This document shows positions 35,833-44,955 of a stretch of 64,000 nucleotides of DNA, piece after piece. Position 1 is the first letter of the stretch. Each line of letters opens with the position of its first letter. This stretch comes from JANOZM01 sp031429355. GTDB taxonomy: Bacteria; Pseudomonadota; Gammaproteobacteria; Burkholderiales; Burkholderiaceae_E. Below the pieces are notes generated by a model that saw nothing but the letters and a program-made list of their open reading frames with translations, was not told where the DNA came from and searched no databases. The stretch spans positions 62,001 through 126,000 of the forward strand of contig JANOZM010000016.1 in NCBI GenBank assembly GCA_031429355.1. The letters are read 5' to 3'. A program made the position numbers and the translations under genes.

Positions 35833-36502
35833 CGTTTCGCGCCGCTGGCTCTTTGGCCGAAACGTCTCTGAAAAGATCGGCACCAATTCGGTCGGGCAGT
35901 CCAACAAGGCGGCGCGCGCCGTCAAATCGCGAGGTCCAATACTGTTTGTCTAAAGTTTCAATGCGCACGGTACCGCCCGCGCTTGGCGAATGTATAAACT
36001 GATTGTTGCCAACGTAAATGCCAACGTGCGAAAAAGTTCGTTTTAGCGTGTTGAAAAAAACTAAATCGCCTGGTTTTAAATCTTCGGCTTTTATCGCTTC
36101 ACTCGAATTGGAGATTTCTTCGGATCGACGGGGCAATACCTTGCCCAGTACATCTTTCACGACGAGCCGAACAAAACCACTGCAGTCGAGACCTACATCG
36201 GGCGTGTTGCCGCCAAATTTGTAGCTAACGCCCAACAAAGTCATCGCGCGCATCACCATGTCCGCACGCCAATCAGCACTGGTTTCAACTGCGGCTGTAG
36301 TGTTGTTTGAAGGATCGCTAGAAGGTCTTGCAGTCAGCGTAGCCGAACTCGACGGCGCTTTAACTTTTGATTCCGCCTTCAGTTCGCGCAATACGTTCGA
36401 CGCCTGTGTCGAAGATTTTGCCGCTGGCGTGGCACATCCAGCCAAAGGAATGACTAAAACAAGCAAAAATATTGCGGCTCTCGTGACAAGTTCGGTTTGC
36501 AT
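35810..36502 (-). CDS. NlpC/P60 family lipoprotein, peptidoglycan endopeptidase
   Basis: This 230-residue lipoprotein has the lipobox LAGC with Cys23 and a low-complexity Ser/Ala/Thr linker (to about residue 75). The NlpC/P60 domain follows, with catalytic Cys107 (LDCSGFVRLV), His159 (FSHVGIYVG) and a third polar residue after HSPSAGG. It likely cleaves cell-wall peptides at the outer-membrane inner face, as Spr/MepS and NlpC do. It converges with the patatin gene. Confidence 0.92.
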   Translation of the reverse strand: MQTELVTRAAIFLLVLVIPLAGCATPAAKSSTQASNVLRELKAESKVKAPSSSATLTARPSSDPSNNTTAAVETSADWRADMVMRAMTLLGVSYKFGGNTPDVGLDCSGFVRLVVKDVLGKVLPRRSEEISNSSEAIKAEDLKPGDLVFFNTLKRTFSHVGIYVGNNQFIHSPSAGGTVRIETLDKQYWTSRFDGARRLVGLPDRIGADLFRDVSAKEPAARNATDRVGQ

Positions 36503-36569
36503 CCGAGGCAGGGTAGGCCAGAATAGGCGCAGTTGTCAAAAAAATTTACAAGCCAGGAAGAAAACTCCC

Positions 36570-37727
36570 GTGATTTTGGGACCCTTAAATACAACAGACG
36601 CCGCCAAGGCCGCTGATGAAGCTAGTCGTTTGACCAGCCCTTTGCCACAAAAGCACTTGCTTTTAGTGTCGGCGGAGGCATTTGCGGGTGAAGATAAGCT
36701 GCGCCAATCGTTGCCGCAGCAGTGGGTTGTTCATGCGTTTAAGGGGGCATTACGGGCGCGTGAGGCCCTGTTAATTGGTGTGCGCCCCGAAGTGTTAGTG
36801 ATTGATTTAGCAACAGAGCATGAAGCGATGTTGAGTCTCATCGAGCGAATAAAGCGATCCGCCGATCCAAAAATAAATGCGATGGAGGTGGTTGCTTATC
36901 AATGCGCCGCCGGTTCTATAAAAGACCGAGCCATTGGATATGGCGTTAGTGCTTTTGTTGATGACAGCGATGCTTTGCTGCCGTTTTTAGGAATTAATTC
37001 TGTTGAGGCCGTAAATTCAGAAGTGGTCGTTTTAGAGCAAACCGTTTTAAAGCAAACAATTCTGGAGCCAATTACCCCCGAATTACAAATTGACGAAGCA
37101 TGCCGGCCCGAAGCGAAGTTAAACGAATCAAAGTTAAACGAATCTAAGTTAAACGAATCTAAGTTAAACGAAGCGAGCCCGCTCGAACCAAAATTAAACG
37201 AATCTGTTTTAGCTTGGATTGAGAACCAAACCAAGCAGTTCAATGCGCCGGTGGACGATGCCACGCAAGAGCGAGCAATGGTTGGCTCAGGATTATTGCT
37301 GCATGGAAAATTGTTCTTTCATCAAATTGGTCCTTCGAAAAATGAAGTAAAAACAGATTCGCCAGCGAGGACGCCACCACCACCGAGGCCATTGCGGCTG
37401 GCATTGTTGAAACAACAATTGCGGGCCGGTGATGATTTAATGGCCGATGACAATGGCCGGTTTTGGTTAAGCTTGCGTACGGACAATGAATTAAAAGCAA
37501 TTCGTGTTGCGCTGCGTTTAGCCGTTGCGTTAACCCGTAGCTCCGATCCGAGGCACTTTGTTGTTGGCGTTGCTTTATCGGGCGCTTATTTGGGCGACGA
37601 TGCCTCGACCGCTATGCAAATTTGTCAAGATACTTTGCCCGATATTGAACCTTCGGGGCAATTGGCGGTTGCAGTAGACCGCTGGAAATTCAGCATGCCT
37701 TTATTGGTTGCTCAAGCCCTCGTTTAA
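36570..37727 (+). CDS. Protein with degenerate receiver-like and GGDEF-like domains, function unknown
   Basis: This protein is about 385 residues from the GTG at 36570, preceded by AGGAAG. The frame is open upstream to 36258 but that part is the complement of the NlpC gene and is rejected. Residues about 25-140 read like a response-regulator receiver fold (HLLLVSAEA, VLVIDLATE, VVAYQCA, GVSAFVDDSDALL) but without a convincing phosphoacceptor pocket. The C terminus (LRAGDDLMADDNGRFWLSLRTDNELKAIRVALRL, FVVGVALSG) resembles a GGDEF domain lacking the GGDEF residues. A KLNES repeat tract separates them. I infer a non-catalytic signalling protein. Confidence 0.6.
   Translation: MILGPLNTTDAAKAADEASRLTSPLPQKHLLLVSAEAFAGEDKLRQSLPQQWVVHAFKGALRAREALLIGVRPEVLVIDLATEHEAMLSLIERIKRSADPKINAMEVVAYQCAAGSIKDRAIGYGVSAFVDDSDALLPFLGINSVEAVNSEVVVLEQTVLKQTILEPITPELQIDEACRPEAKLNESKLNESKLNESKLNEASPLEPKLNESVLAWIENQTKQFNAPVDDATQERAMVGSGLLLHGKLFFHQIGPSKNEVKTDSPARTPPPPRPLRLALLKQQLRAGDDLMADDNGRFWLSLRTDNELKAIRVALRLAVALTRSSDPRHFVVGVALSGAYLGDDASTAMQICQDTLPDIEPSGQLAVAVDRWKFSMPLLVAQALV
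37116..37205 (+). repeat. 15-bp coding tandem repeat (KLNES)
   Basis: AAGTTAAACGAATCT-like units occur at 37116, 37131, 37146 and 37161 head to tail, and again at 37191 after a 15-base interruption, encoding KLNES/KLNEA. The middle two copies are identical. This keeps frame and changes only linker length. High identity between copies implies recent slippage. Confidence 0.9.
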
Positions 37728-37880
37728 TCCTTTTTAGAATAGTCTTAACTAGCTAGGTTTCTTGCTATCGGCTCGCTATGTAAGCAGGCCGTAAGGCCAA
37801 AATGGTCTATTCTCAGCAGAGGTCTTTTTTGGCAACCAATCCGATTATTAAGTTCGCGATTTTTAAGTTCGAGGTTACTC

Positions 37881-39770
37881 ATGAGTTTTGCGGCGCAGTA
37901 TCAAACGTCTATTTCCGATCCCCGTAATTACTGGGCTGAGCAAGCTAAACGCATACATTGGCAGCAACCGTTTACACAAGTGCTCGACGATAGCCGCGAG
38001 CCTTTTAACCGTTGGTATATCGATGGCACTACCAATCTTTGTTTTAATGCTGTTGACCGCCACGCTGCACAACGGCCCGATGCACCTGCTTTAATTTTCG
38101 TATCTAGCGAAACTGGGCAAGAACAAACGTATACCTTTTCGCAATTAAAAGCCGAAGTAATGACGATGGCTGCCTCAATGTTGTCGCTCGGTGTTGGCAA
38201 AGGGGATCGCGTTTTAATTTACATGCCGATGATTGCCGAGGCCGTTTTTGCGATGTTGGCTTGCGCGCGCATTGGTGCGATTCACTCGGTCGTGTTTGGT
38301 GGCTTTGCATCGGTCAGTTTAGCCAGCCGCATTGAAGATGCAAAACCGAAGTTAATTGTTAGTAGTGATGCCGGCAGTCGTGCAGGAAAAGTAGTGCCTT
38401 ACAAAGGACTGCTCGACGAGGCCATCAATTTATCGACCTACAAACCTGCTAGTGTTTTAATGGTTATGCGGGGGTTGGCTACTGCTCCAATGACGGCTGG
38501 CCGCGATCTTGACTATGCCGAACTACGGTCAAAATTTGCCAATACTGACGTGCCAATTACTTGGTTAGAGTCCAACGAAATTTCGTATATTTTATACACT
38601 TCAGGTACGACCGGAAAACCTAAAGGGGTGCAACGCGATGTTGGTGGTTACGCAGTTGCGTTGGCTGCTTCGATGGATCAAATATTCTGTGGTGGCGCGG
38701 GCGAAACATACTTTTCTACTAGTGATATTGGTTGGGTTGTCGGGCACTCGTACATCGTGTACGGCCCGTTAATTGCAGGGATGGCAACAGTAATGTACGA
38801 AGGTACGCCGCTACGACCCGATGCGGGTATTTTTTGGGAGTTGGTTGAAAAATATAAAGTGTCAGTAATGTTCTCGGCACCGACTGCAGTTCGGGTACTT
38901 AAAAAACAAGACCCCGCTTGGTTAAAAAAATATGATCTAAGTTCTTTAAAGGCGTTGTTTTTAGCTGGCGAGCCTTTAGATGAACCGACGTCCCAATGGA
39001 TTGCCGATGGTTTAGGCCGCCCAATTATTGATAACTATTGGCAAACCGAAACCGGTTGGCCAATTTTGTCAGTGGCCCACGGAATAGAAAAAACAGCAAC
39101 AAAGTTAGGTTCGCCAGGACTTGCAATGCCAGGCTACAACGTAAAAGTGGTGCACGAGTTAACCGGCCAAGAAGTTGCAGCAAATGAAAAGGGCGTAGTG
39201 GCGATTATGACGCCGTTACCGCCTGGTTGCATGCAAACTATTTGGGGCGATGATGAACGATTTGTTGACACTTACTTTAAGAGCATCCCAAATACCACGA
39301 TGTACTCAACCTTCGATTGGGGTATTCGGGATGAGCAGGGTTACTACTTTATTTTAGGTCGCACAGATGACGTAATCAACGTTGCAGGGCATCGCCTCGG
39401 CACTCGCGAAATTGAAGAGTCGATTAACAATCATGCGGCGGTCGCTGAGTGCGCAGTAGTAGGCGTTGCAGACCAATTAAAGGGCCAAGTTGCTGTGGGC
39501 TTTGCTGTGCTTAAAGACGCCAACATGGTGGCAGCACAAGCTGATCGCTTGCGTATAGAGGGCGAAATTATGGCTACGGTAGATCGGCAGTTAGGCGCAG
39601 TTGCCCGACCTGCGCGCGTGCATTTTGTAACCGTGCTACCCAAAACCCGTTCTGGCAAAGTGTTACGTCGCTCGATTCAAGCGGTTTGTGAAGGACGTGA
39701 TGCGGGCGACTTAACAACAATTGAAGATCCCGCCGCGCTCCAACAGGTACGCGATGCAGTAAAGGCGTAG
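37881..39770 (+). CDS. prpE: Propionyl-CoA synthetase-like acyl-CoA synthetase
   Basis: This 629-residue adenylate-forming enzyme activates a short acyl group (propionate expected) with ATP and CoA. Motifs are ILYTSGTTGKPKGVQRDVGGY (P-loop), DNYWQTETGWPI, and PKTRSGKVLRRS with the catalytic Lys near the C terminus. Length and the VQRDVGGY sequence fit PrpE rather than Acs, which is also present at 44956. No other methylcitrate genes are adjacent. The 3' end is two bases from the next gene. Confidence 0.87.
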   Translation: MSFAAQYQTSISDPRNYWAEQAKRIHWQQPFTQVLDDSREPFNRWYIDGTTNLCFNAVDRHAAQRPDAPALIFVSSETGQEQTYTFSQLKAEVMTMAASMLSLGVGKGDRVLIYMPMIAEAVFAMLACARIGAIHSVVFGGFASVSLASRIEDAKPKLIVSSDAGSRAGKVVPYKGLLDEAINLSTYKPASVLMVMRGLATAPMTAGRDLDYAELRSKFANTDVPITWLESNEISYILYTSGTTGKPKGVQRDVGGYAVALAASMDQIFCGGAGETYFSTSDIGWVVGHSYIVYGPLIAGMATVMYEGTPLRPDAGIFWELVEKYKVSVMFSAPTAVRVLKKQDPAWLKKYDLSSLKALFLAGEPLDEPTSQWIADGLGRPIIDNYWQTETGWPILSVAHGIEKTATKLGSPGLAMPGYNVKVVHELTGQEVAANEKGVVAIMTPLPPGCMQTIWGDDERFVDTYFKSIPNTTMYSTFDWGIRDEQGYYFILGRTDDVINVAGHRLGTREIEESINNHAAVAECAVVGVADQLKGQVAVGFAVLKDANMVAAQADRLRIEGEIMATVDRQLGAVARPARVHFVTVLPKTRSGKVLRRSIQAVCEGRDAGDLTTIEDPAALQQVRDAVKA

Positions 39771-39772
39771 GG

Positions 39773-40588
39773 ATGGACACTTCCGGCTTGATCATTGTTT
39801 TAAAAGGCATGATTAAAATGTTTACGATGCCGCCGGGCATTTTTATTGTTGGCCTAGTGCTTTTTGGTCTACTTAAAATTGTCCGAGGTAAATCGCAAAC
39901 AAAAAAATCGGGCTGGGCGATGCTGGGCTTAGCTGCTGCGATGTACGTTTGTTTTTTGCCATTTTTAGCAAATTACACGGGCTATTGGGTCGAGAGAAAT
40001 ACCAAGCCATTGGTTATTAAAGCTGACGGAAAAATAGATGTGCAAAATGCCCAAGCCATTGTTATTTTAGGTGGCGGGATTCGCAGCGAAGCGATTGAGT
40101 ATAAAGTTCCAGAAGTACCCAATTGGCGAACACTCGAGCGGCTTGTGTACGGCGCACATCTCGCGCGTGATTCAGGCTTACCTATTTTAGTATCTGGTGG
40201 AATTTTACCAATGCGTAATACGGGTTCGGAAGCTGCTGCCATGGCGCGTTCGTTGCAATCGGATTTTGGCATCACTGTTAAATGGCGTGAGGAGTTATCA
40301 TTAGATACGCTAGACAACGCCAACTTTAGTGCAAAAATTTTGAAGGCCGAAGGCATTACGCGCGTGTTAGTAGTGACCCACGCCAGCCATTTGCCGCGTG
40401 CAATGCCTGCATTTGAGCGGGCAGGGATGCAGGCTATTGCAGCGCCCACCGCTTTTACACCAAACCCACCCAAAACTATCTTTACTTGGTTGCCTTCGGC
40501 GTGGGCAGGCGCGCGCATTTACGACAATTTACACGAAATCATTGGTGCAATTTGGTACGACCTTGTAGCCTTGCTGAGTAAAAAGTAA
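39773..40588 (+). CDS. YdcF/ElyC family membrane protein (DUF218)
   Basis: This 271-residue protein has two N-terminal TM helices (about 20-38 and 48-66) and a DUF218 domain: AIVILGGGIRSEA, LPILVSGGI, RVLVVTHASHLPRAM. Family members such as E. coli ElyC influence envelope integrity and polysaccharide carrier-lipid use. The gene starts two bases after prpE. The link to prpE is probably only transcriptional. Confidence 0.85.
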   Translation: MDTSGLIIVLKGMIKMFTMPPGIFIVGLVLFGLLKIVRGKSQTKKSGWAMLGLAAAMYVCFLPFLANYTGYWVERNTKPLVIKADGKIDVQNAQAIVILGGGIRSEAIEYKVPEVPNWRTLERLVYGAHLARDSGLPILVSGGILPMRNTGSEAAAMARSLQSDFGITVKWREELSLDTLDNANFSAKILKAEGITRVLVVTHASHLPRAMPAFERAGMQAIAAPTAFTPNPPKTIFTWLPSAWAGARIYDNLHEIIGAIWYDLVALLSKK

Positions 40589-40617
40589 ACTCGCGTTGTA
40601 AACACAAAAGGCGAATC

Positions 40618-42012
40618 ATGGCGAACGAAGTGAATCAAAATTCTAGGTCTAACGATAGTTCGCAACCAAAGGAAGGTGCTAACCAAGCCGCTGCTAAAAC
40701 TGATTCGTCTTTTGCGGCCGCTTTAAATCCCGGGGTTAAGAAACGCGAAGTCTGGGCATGGTCGATGTTTGACTTTGCTAACTCGGGTTACACCACCGTT
40801 GTACTAACTGCGGTTTACAACGCTTATTTTGTCAATGGCATAGCGCAAAAAGCATCTTGGGCAACCTTGTTGCTTACTGTAACTTTGTCATTGTCTTACC
40901 TATTGGTGATGTTGCTAATGCCCGCTATTGGGCGTTATGCAGATCAACGCGCTGCGAAAAAACGCTTGTTATTTATATCAACCGCGGCTTGCGTTTTGTT
41001 AACCGCTTTACTGGCCTTGCCTATGCCCGGCGAGATTGTTTTCGCAGCTGCAATTTTGTGTTTTTCTAATGTAGCTTTTAGTATTTGCGAGTCCTTGTGC
41101 GCCTCGTTTTTGCCCGAAATTGCAAAACCTGAAGCCATGGGACGAGTCTCTGGTTGGGGTTGGAGCCTAGGTTACTTTGGTGGAATGTTAACTTTGGCTT
41201 TGTGTATTGTTTACATCACGTCGGCTAGCAAGGCCGGTATCAGTGCCAGCGTTTTTGTACCCAACACAATGTTGATAACGGCCGCAATATTCGCCTTGGC
41301 GGCTTTGCCAACCTTCTTTTTACTAAAGGAGCGCGCAGTTCCTCAGGCACAAGAATCGGCTAATAGCGGTGGCGCAGTAAAAGCAATTTTCGATTCTTTT
41401 TCACAGCTATCGATTAGTTGGCAACAGTTGCGCTCGCATGTTGATTTTCGGCAATTGTTGTTTTGCGCTAGTGCTTATCAAGCTGGTATTGCAGTCGTTA
41501 TTACGCTGTCCGCAGTTTATGCCGAAGCGGTAATGAAGTTCACTCAACAGCAAACGATGATGTTGGTGTTTGTAGTCAATGTGGCCTCGGCAATCGGGGC
41601 GTTTGCTTTCGGTTATTTGCAAGACTTGTTTGGACATAAACGCATGTTGGCGGCTACCTTATTTGGTTGGTTAATAATGGTCGGCATTGCCGGTTTAACA
41701 TCTAGCGTCACTATGTTTTGGGTGGCGGCAACAATTGCTGGCCTTTGCATGGGGTCTAGCCAGTCGTGCGGACGTGCGCTGGCAGGTTTACTTGCACCGG
41801 TATCAAAAAGTGCTGAGTTCTTTGGGCTTTGGGCATTTGCAACTCGCTTAGCCTCGATTATTGGCCCGATCACCTATGGGTTAGTCACTTTCCTTACTGC
41901 GGGAAATCATCGCCTTGGTATCTTAACCACCGGCGTGTTTTTTATCATCGGGCTGATACTATTGCGACCGGTTCAAATTGAACGTGGGCGGCAAGCTGCG
42001 CTTAAGGTTTAA
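40618..42012 (+). CDS. MFS transporter, UMF1/Atg22-like family
   Basis: This 464-residue membrane protein has about 12 TM helices after a 45-residue polar N terminus. EVWAWSMFDFANSGYTTVVLTAVYNAYFV is the hallmark of the UMF1 family of major facilitator proteins, related to yeast Atg22. SICESLCASFLPEIAKPEAMGRVSGWGWSLGYFGG is also characteristic. Substrates of bacterial members are unknown; amino-acid export is a common guess. It lies 29 bases after the ElyC-like gene. Confidence 0.85.
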   Translation: MANEVNQNSRSNDSSQPKEGANQAAAKTDSSFAAALNPGVKKREVWAWSMFDFANSGYTTVVLTAVYNAYFVNGIAQKASWATLLLTVTLSLSYLLVMLLMPAIGRYADQRAAKKRLLFISTAACVLLTALLALPMPGEIVFAAAILCFSNVAFSICESLCASFLPEIAKPEAMGRVSGWGWSLGYFGGMLTLALCIVYITSASKAGISASVFVPNTMLITAAIFALAALPTFFLLKERAVPQAQESANSGGAVKAIFDSFSQLSISWQQLRSHVDFRQLLFCASAYQAGIAVVITLSAVYAEAVMKFTQQQTMMLVFVVNVASAIGAFAFGYLQDLFGHKRMLAATLFGWLIMVGIAGLTSSVTMFWVAATIAGLCMGSSQSCGRALAGLLAPVSKSAEFFGLWAFATRLASIIGPITYGLVTFLTAGNHRLGILTTGVFFIIGLILLRPVQIERGRQAALKV

Positions 42013-42059
42013 TCAAAATAAACAACCTTTCACTCTTTATAAAAAGTAAATAATTTTCA

Positions 42060-42461
42060 ATGAAAAAGACATTTCAATTAGAAGCCGCCGACGCCGCCCG
42101 AATTGGTGCCGCTGCCGAAGCGGAAGCCCTAAAAAACAGCTGGGCGGTAACAATCGCAATCGTTGATGAAGGCGGCAATTTGCTATGGTTAAAGCGACTC
42201 GATGGAGCCGCGCCAATCTCTGCACATATTGGCCCGTCAAAAGCCCGTACCGCTGCGCTGGGGCGCCGCGAAAGTAAAGTCTACGAAGATGTTATTAACG
42301 GCGGCCGGATGTCGTTTTTGTCGGCTCCAAATCTCGAAGGTATGCTCGAGGGTGGCGTACCTATTTTAGTCGAAGGCAATTGCGTTGGAGCCGTTGGAGT
42401 GTCGGGCGTTAAGTCGACCGAAGATGGGCAAATTGCTAAAGCAGGAATCGCCGCGCTGTAA
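42060..42461 (+). CDS. GlcG/HbpS family heme-binding-like protein
   Basis: This 133-residue protein of the GlcG/HbpS fold has the family pattern AVTIAIVDEGGNLLWLKRLDGA, SKARTAALGRRES, and PILVEGNCVGAVGVSGVKSTEDGQIAKAGIAAL. Members bind heme or corrinoids or act as accessory proteins in catabolic operons. Nothing here shows which. The gene ends just before a strong terminator. Confidence 0.87.
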   Translation: MKKTFQLEAADAARIGAAAEAEALKNSWAVTIAIVDEGGNLLWLKRLDGAAPISAHIGPSKARTAALGRRESKVYEDVINGGRMSFLSAPNLEGMLEGGVPILVEGNCVGAVGVSGVKSTEDGQIAKAGIAAL

Positions 42462-42464
42462 CAA

Positions 42465-42499
42465 AAAGCCCGTTTGATTTTTCAAATCAAACGGGCTTT
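42465..42499. terminator. Bidirectional rho-independent terminator
   Basis: A perfect 16-bp stem, AAAGCCCGTTTGATTT with its complement at 42484-42499, closes a 3-base TTC loop. A/T tracts on both sides allow termination from either direction. It lies between the GlcG-like gene (+) and the fumarase gene (-). Confidence 0.95.
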
Positions 42500-42551
42500 A
42501 ACGAGTGCATTAAATTGCTACTAACGTATTGCTAAATTGCTAACCAACTAG

Positions 42552-44084
42552 TTACGCAACCGTAACCGGAATAATCCCAATTTTGGCTTGCCATTCTTTT
42601 GGCCCAGTTTGATGTACTGAAGTTCCGGCTGAATCCACCGCCACAGTAACTGGCATATCTTCTACCGTAAATTCGTAAATTGCTTCCATTCCCAAGTCTG
42701 CAAAGCCCACCACTTTCGACTGCTTAATAGCTTTGGATACTAAGTATGCGGCGCCGCCTACGGCCATTAAATAAGCGCTCTTGTGCTTCTTAATCGCTTC
42801 AATTGCAGTGGGTCCACGCTCGGCTTTTCCGACCATCGAAATAAGGCCGGTTTGCGCCAACATCATCTCGGTAAATTTGTCCATGCGCGTTGCTGTTGTC
42901 GGGCCAGCGGGGCCTACTACTTCATCACGCACCGGATCGACTGGTCCAACGTAGTAAATAACTCGGTTCGTAAAATCAACCGGTAATTTTTCACCCTTTG
43001 CAAGCATGTCTTGAATACGCTTATGTGCAGCGTCGCGTCCGGTTAGCATTTTGCCCGACAACAGCAAAGTTTGCCCCGGTTTCCAAGCAGCAACTTCAGC
43101 TGGAGTCAGGGTGTCTAAGTTAACGCGTTGCGATAACTCGGTATTTGGCGCCCAACGCACATCGGGCCATTCGCTTAATGAAGGTGCCTCGCAATACACA
43201 GGGCCTTTGCCTTCAAGCACAAAATGCGCATGACGGGTAGCGGCGCAGTTGGGAATCATTGCGACTGGTTTCGAAGCTGCGTGGGTCGGGAACATGGCAA
43301 TTTTTACATCCAACACTGTGCTTAATCCACCTAAGCCTTGCGCGCCAATACCTAGGCCATTTACTTTTTCGTACAGCTCAATCCGCATTTCTTCTAGTTT
43401 GCTTTGCGGGCCGCGTTGCAATAATTCGTACATATCTAAAGGCTCCATTAAGGACTCTTTAGCCATCATCATCGCTTTTTCGGCAGTGCCACCAATACCG
43501 ATGCCTAGCATGCCCGGTGGGCACCAACCTGCGCCCATTAACGGCACCGTTTTTAAAACCCAATCCACTACAGAATCAGATGGGTTTAGCATGACGAATT
43601 TACTCTTGTTCTCCGAGCCACCGCCCTTGGCTGCTACTTGTATATCAAGGGTGTCACCAGGCACCAATTCCATATGCACAACAGCCGGTGTGTTGTCTTT
43701 GGTATTTTTGCGCTCAAACTGTGGGTCAGCAACAATGGATGCGCGCAATTTATTGTCGGGGTGGTTGTAGCCTTGGCGTACGCCTTCATTAACCGCATCG
43801 GTTAATGACTCGGTTGCAGCAAACCCTTCAAAGCGCACATTCATACCAATTTTTAGGTACACATTTACAATGCCAGTGTCTTGGCACAACGGGCGTTTGC
43901 CTTCGGCGCACATGCGTGAGTTGGTTAAAATTTGCGCAATAGCATCTTTGGCTGCTGGGCTTTTTTCGGCAGCATAGGCACGCGCTAAATGCTGAATATA
44001 ATCAATCGGATGGAAGTAGCTAATAAATTGCAAACCAGCAGCAATTGATTCGATTAGATCAGCTTTTTTGATAATGGTAGACAT
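42552..44084 (-). CDS. fumA: Fumarate hydratase, class I (Fe-S)
   Basis: This class I fumarase is about 510 residues from the ATG at 44082-44084. A TTG start 13 codons earlier is less likely. It interconverts fumarate and malate with a [4Fe-4S] cluster. The N-terminal half (Fe-S hydro-lyase alpha) contains CQDTGIVNVYLKIG and GWCPPGMLGIGIGGTAEK, and the C-terminal beta half contains AGPTTATRMDKF and GKAERGPTAIEAI. The cluster dependence fits the presence of the isc operon. The gene symbol follows common usage; numbering of isozymes cannot be decided. Confidence 0.93.
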   Translation of the reverse strand: MSTIIKKADLIESIAAGLQFISYFHPIDYIQHLARAYAAEKSPAAKDAIAQILTNSRMCAEGKRPLCQDTGIVNVYLKIGMNVRFEGFAATESLTDAVNEGVRQGYNHPDNKLRASIVADPQFERKNTKDNTPAVVHMELVPGDTLDIQVAAKGGGSENKSKFVMLNPSDSVVDWVLKTVPLMGAGWCPPGMLGIGIGGTAEKAMMMAKESLMEPLDMYELLQRGPQSKLEEMRIELYEKVNGLGIGAQGLGGLSTVLDVKIAMFPTHAASKPVAMIPNCAATRHAHFVLEGKGPVYCEAPSLSEWPDVRWAPNTELSQRVNLDTLTPAEVAAWKPGQTLLLSGKMLTGRDAAHKRIQDMLAKGEKLPVDFTNRVIYYVGPVDPVRDEVVGPAGPTTATRMDKFTEMMLAQTGLISMVGKAERGPTAIEAIKKHKSAYLMAVGGAAYLVSKAIKQSKVVGFADLGMEAIYEFTVEDMPVTVAVDSAGTSVHQTGPKEWQAKIGIIPVTVA

Positions 44085-44133
44085 AGTAATAATTGTTTTA
44101 TTGTTTGAAGTTTGTTTATGCAATTATGTCGTG

Positions 44134-44781
44134 TTAGTGCTTGACGTATGGCTCGGGGGCATGCGATGGTGCCATGATGCGGTCAATCCACGCTATCGAA
44201 AGAGCCGACACTAGAAACGAAATATGAATAACCGTTTGCCACAACAATGTTTTCTCCTTGAGGCTGTCGGCTGAGATAAATGTCTTTAATAAATGAATCG
44301 AAGAAATTCCAATAATGGCCGTTGCTAGTTTTACTTTTAAAACGTTGGCATTAACGTGTGATAACCATTCAGGTTGATCTGGATGCCCATCTAAGTTTAG
44401 GCGTGAAACAAAGGTTTCGTAGCCACCCACGATAACCATAATTAGCAAGTTTGAAATCATCACTACGTCGATCAGTGACAACACGATTAACATAATGACG
44501 GTCTCTTTGCTGGGCGGTTTAACGGCTTGCACAACACCGTTAAATACAGGCGCTATATCTAAGCCCATTCTTTTGATTGTTTCTGCTAGACCCGTAGGTT
44601 TCCATAAAATTTCAACCAAATGCCAAAGCTCTTCAAAAAATAGGCCTACGTAGACAACTTGCGCAATAATTAAACCAAGGTAAAGCGGCAATTGCAGCCA
44701 ACGACTTGAAAAAATAATATTACTTAGTGGCGGGATAAGAGGCTTGGCTTTTTTTGCTAATGGATCTGGCGAGTTGCTCAT
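44134..44781 (-). CDS. YqhA/UPF0114 family membrane protein
   Basis: This 215-residue protein has about four TM helices. FSSRWLQLPLYLGLIIAQVVYVGLFFEELW near residues 25-54 and MISNLLIMVIVGGYETFVSRL are the family signature (TIGR00645/YqhA). The region after that reads DQPEWLSHVNANVLKVKLATAIIGISSIHLLKTF. The function is unknown. It lies 49 bases upstream of the fumarase gene on the same strand, so cotranscription is possible. Confidence 0.88.
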   Translation of the reverse strand: MSNSPDPLAKKAKPLIPPLSNIIFSSRWLQLPLYLGLIIAQVVYVGLFFEELWHLVEILWKPTGLAETIKRMGLDIAPVFNGVVQAVKPPSKETVIMLIVLSLIDVVMISNLLIMVIVGGYETFVSRLNLDGHPDQPEWLSHVNANVLKVKLATAIIGISSIHLLKTFISADSLKEKTLLWQTVIHISFLVSALSIAWIDRIMAPSHAPEPYVKH

Positions 44782-44955
44782 GGATTTCTTTGTTGAGTTC
44801 TATTGTTTGGTATTGTACGACGTAGAAACACGGCACTCTGTTCTTGCTGTCCGAATTGCTGCGGCGCGACATTAGAGAATGTAAGCATCTGTAAGTTTTA
44901 GGTAAGCGACTCTAGCTAATCTTGAGTCTCCTTAAATTTGGTGAGACCACGCCCG

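Noticed and set aside
36258..36569. N-terminal extension of the receiver/GGDEF-like ORF
   Set aside because: It is the antisense of the NlpC/P60 gene, is low-complexity, and a GTG with AGGAAG at 36570 is a better start.
39982..40518. 178-codon antisense ORF within the ElyC-like gene
   Set aside because: It lies wholly opposite a recognised protein, is Arg/Ser-rich, and has no family character.
43249..43770. 173-codon antisense ORF within fumarase
   Set aside because: It is a shadow of a strongly conserved class I fumarase.
44827..44850. Sigma-54-like GGCAC...TTGC before acs
   Set aside because: The spacing between the GG and GC elements is two bases too long, and the region lacks a sigma-54 activator gene nearby.
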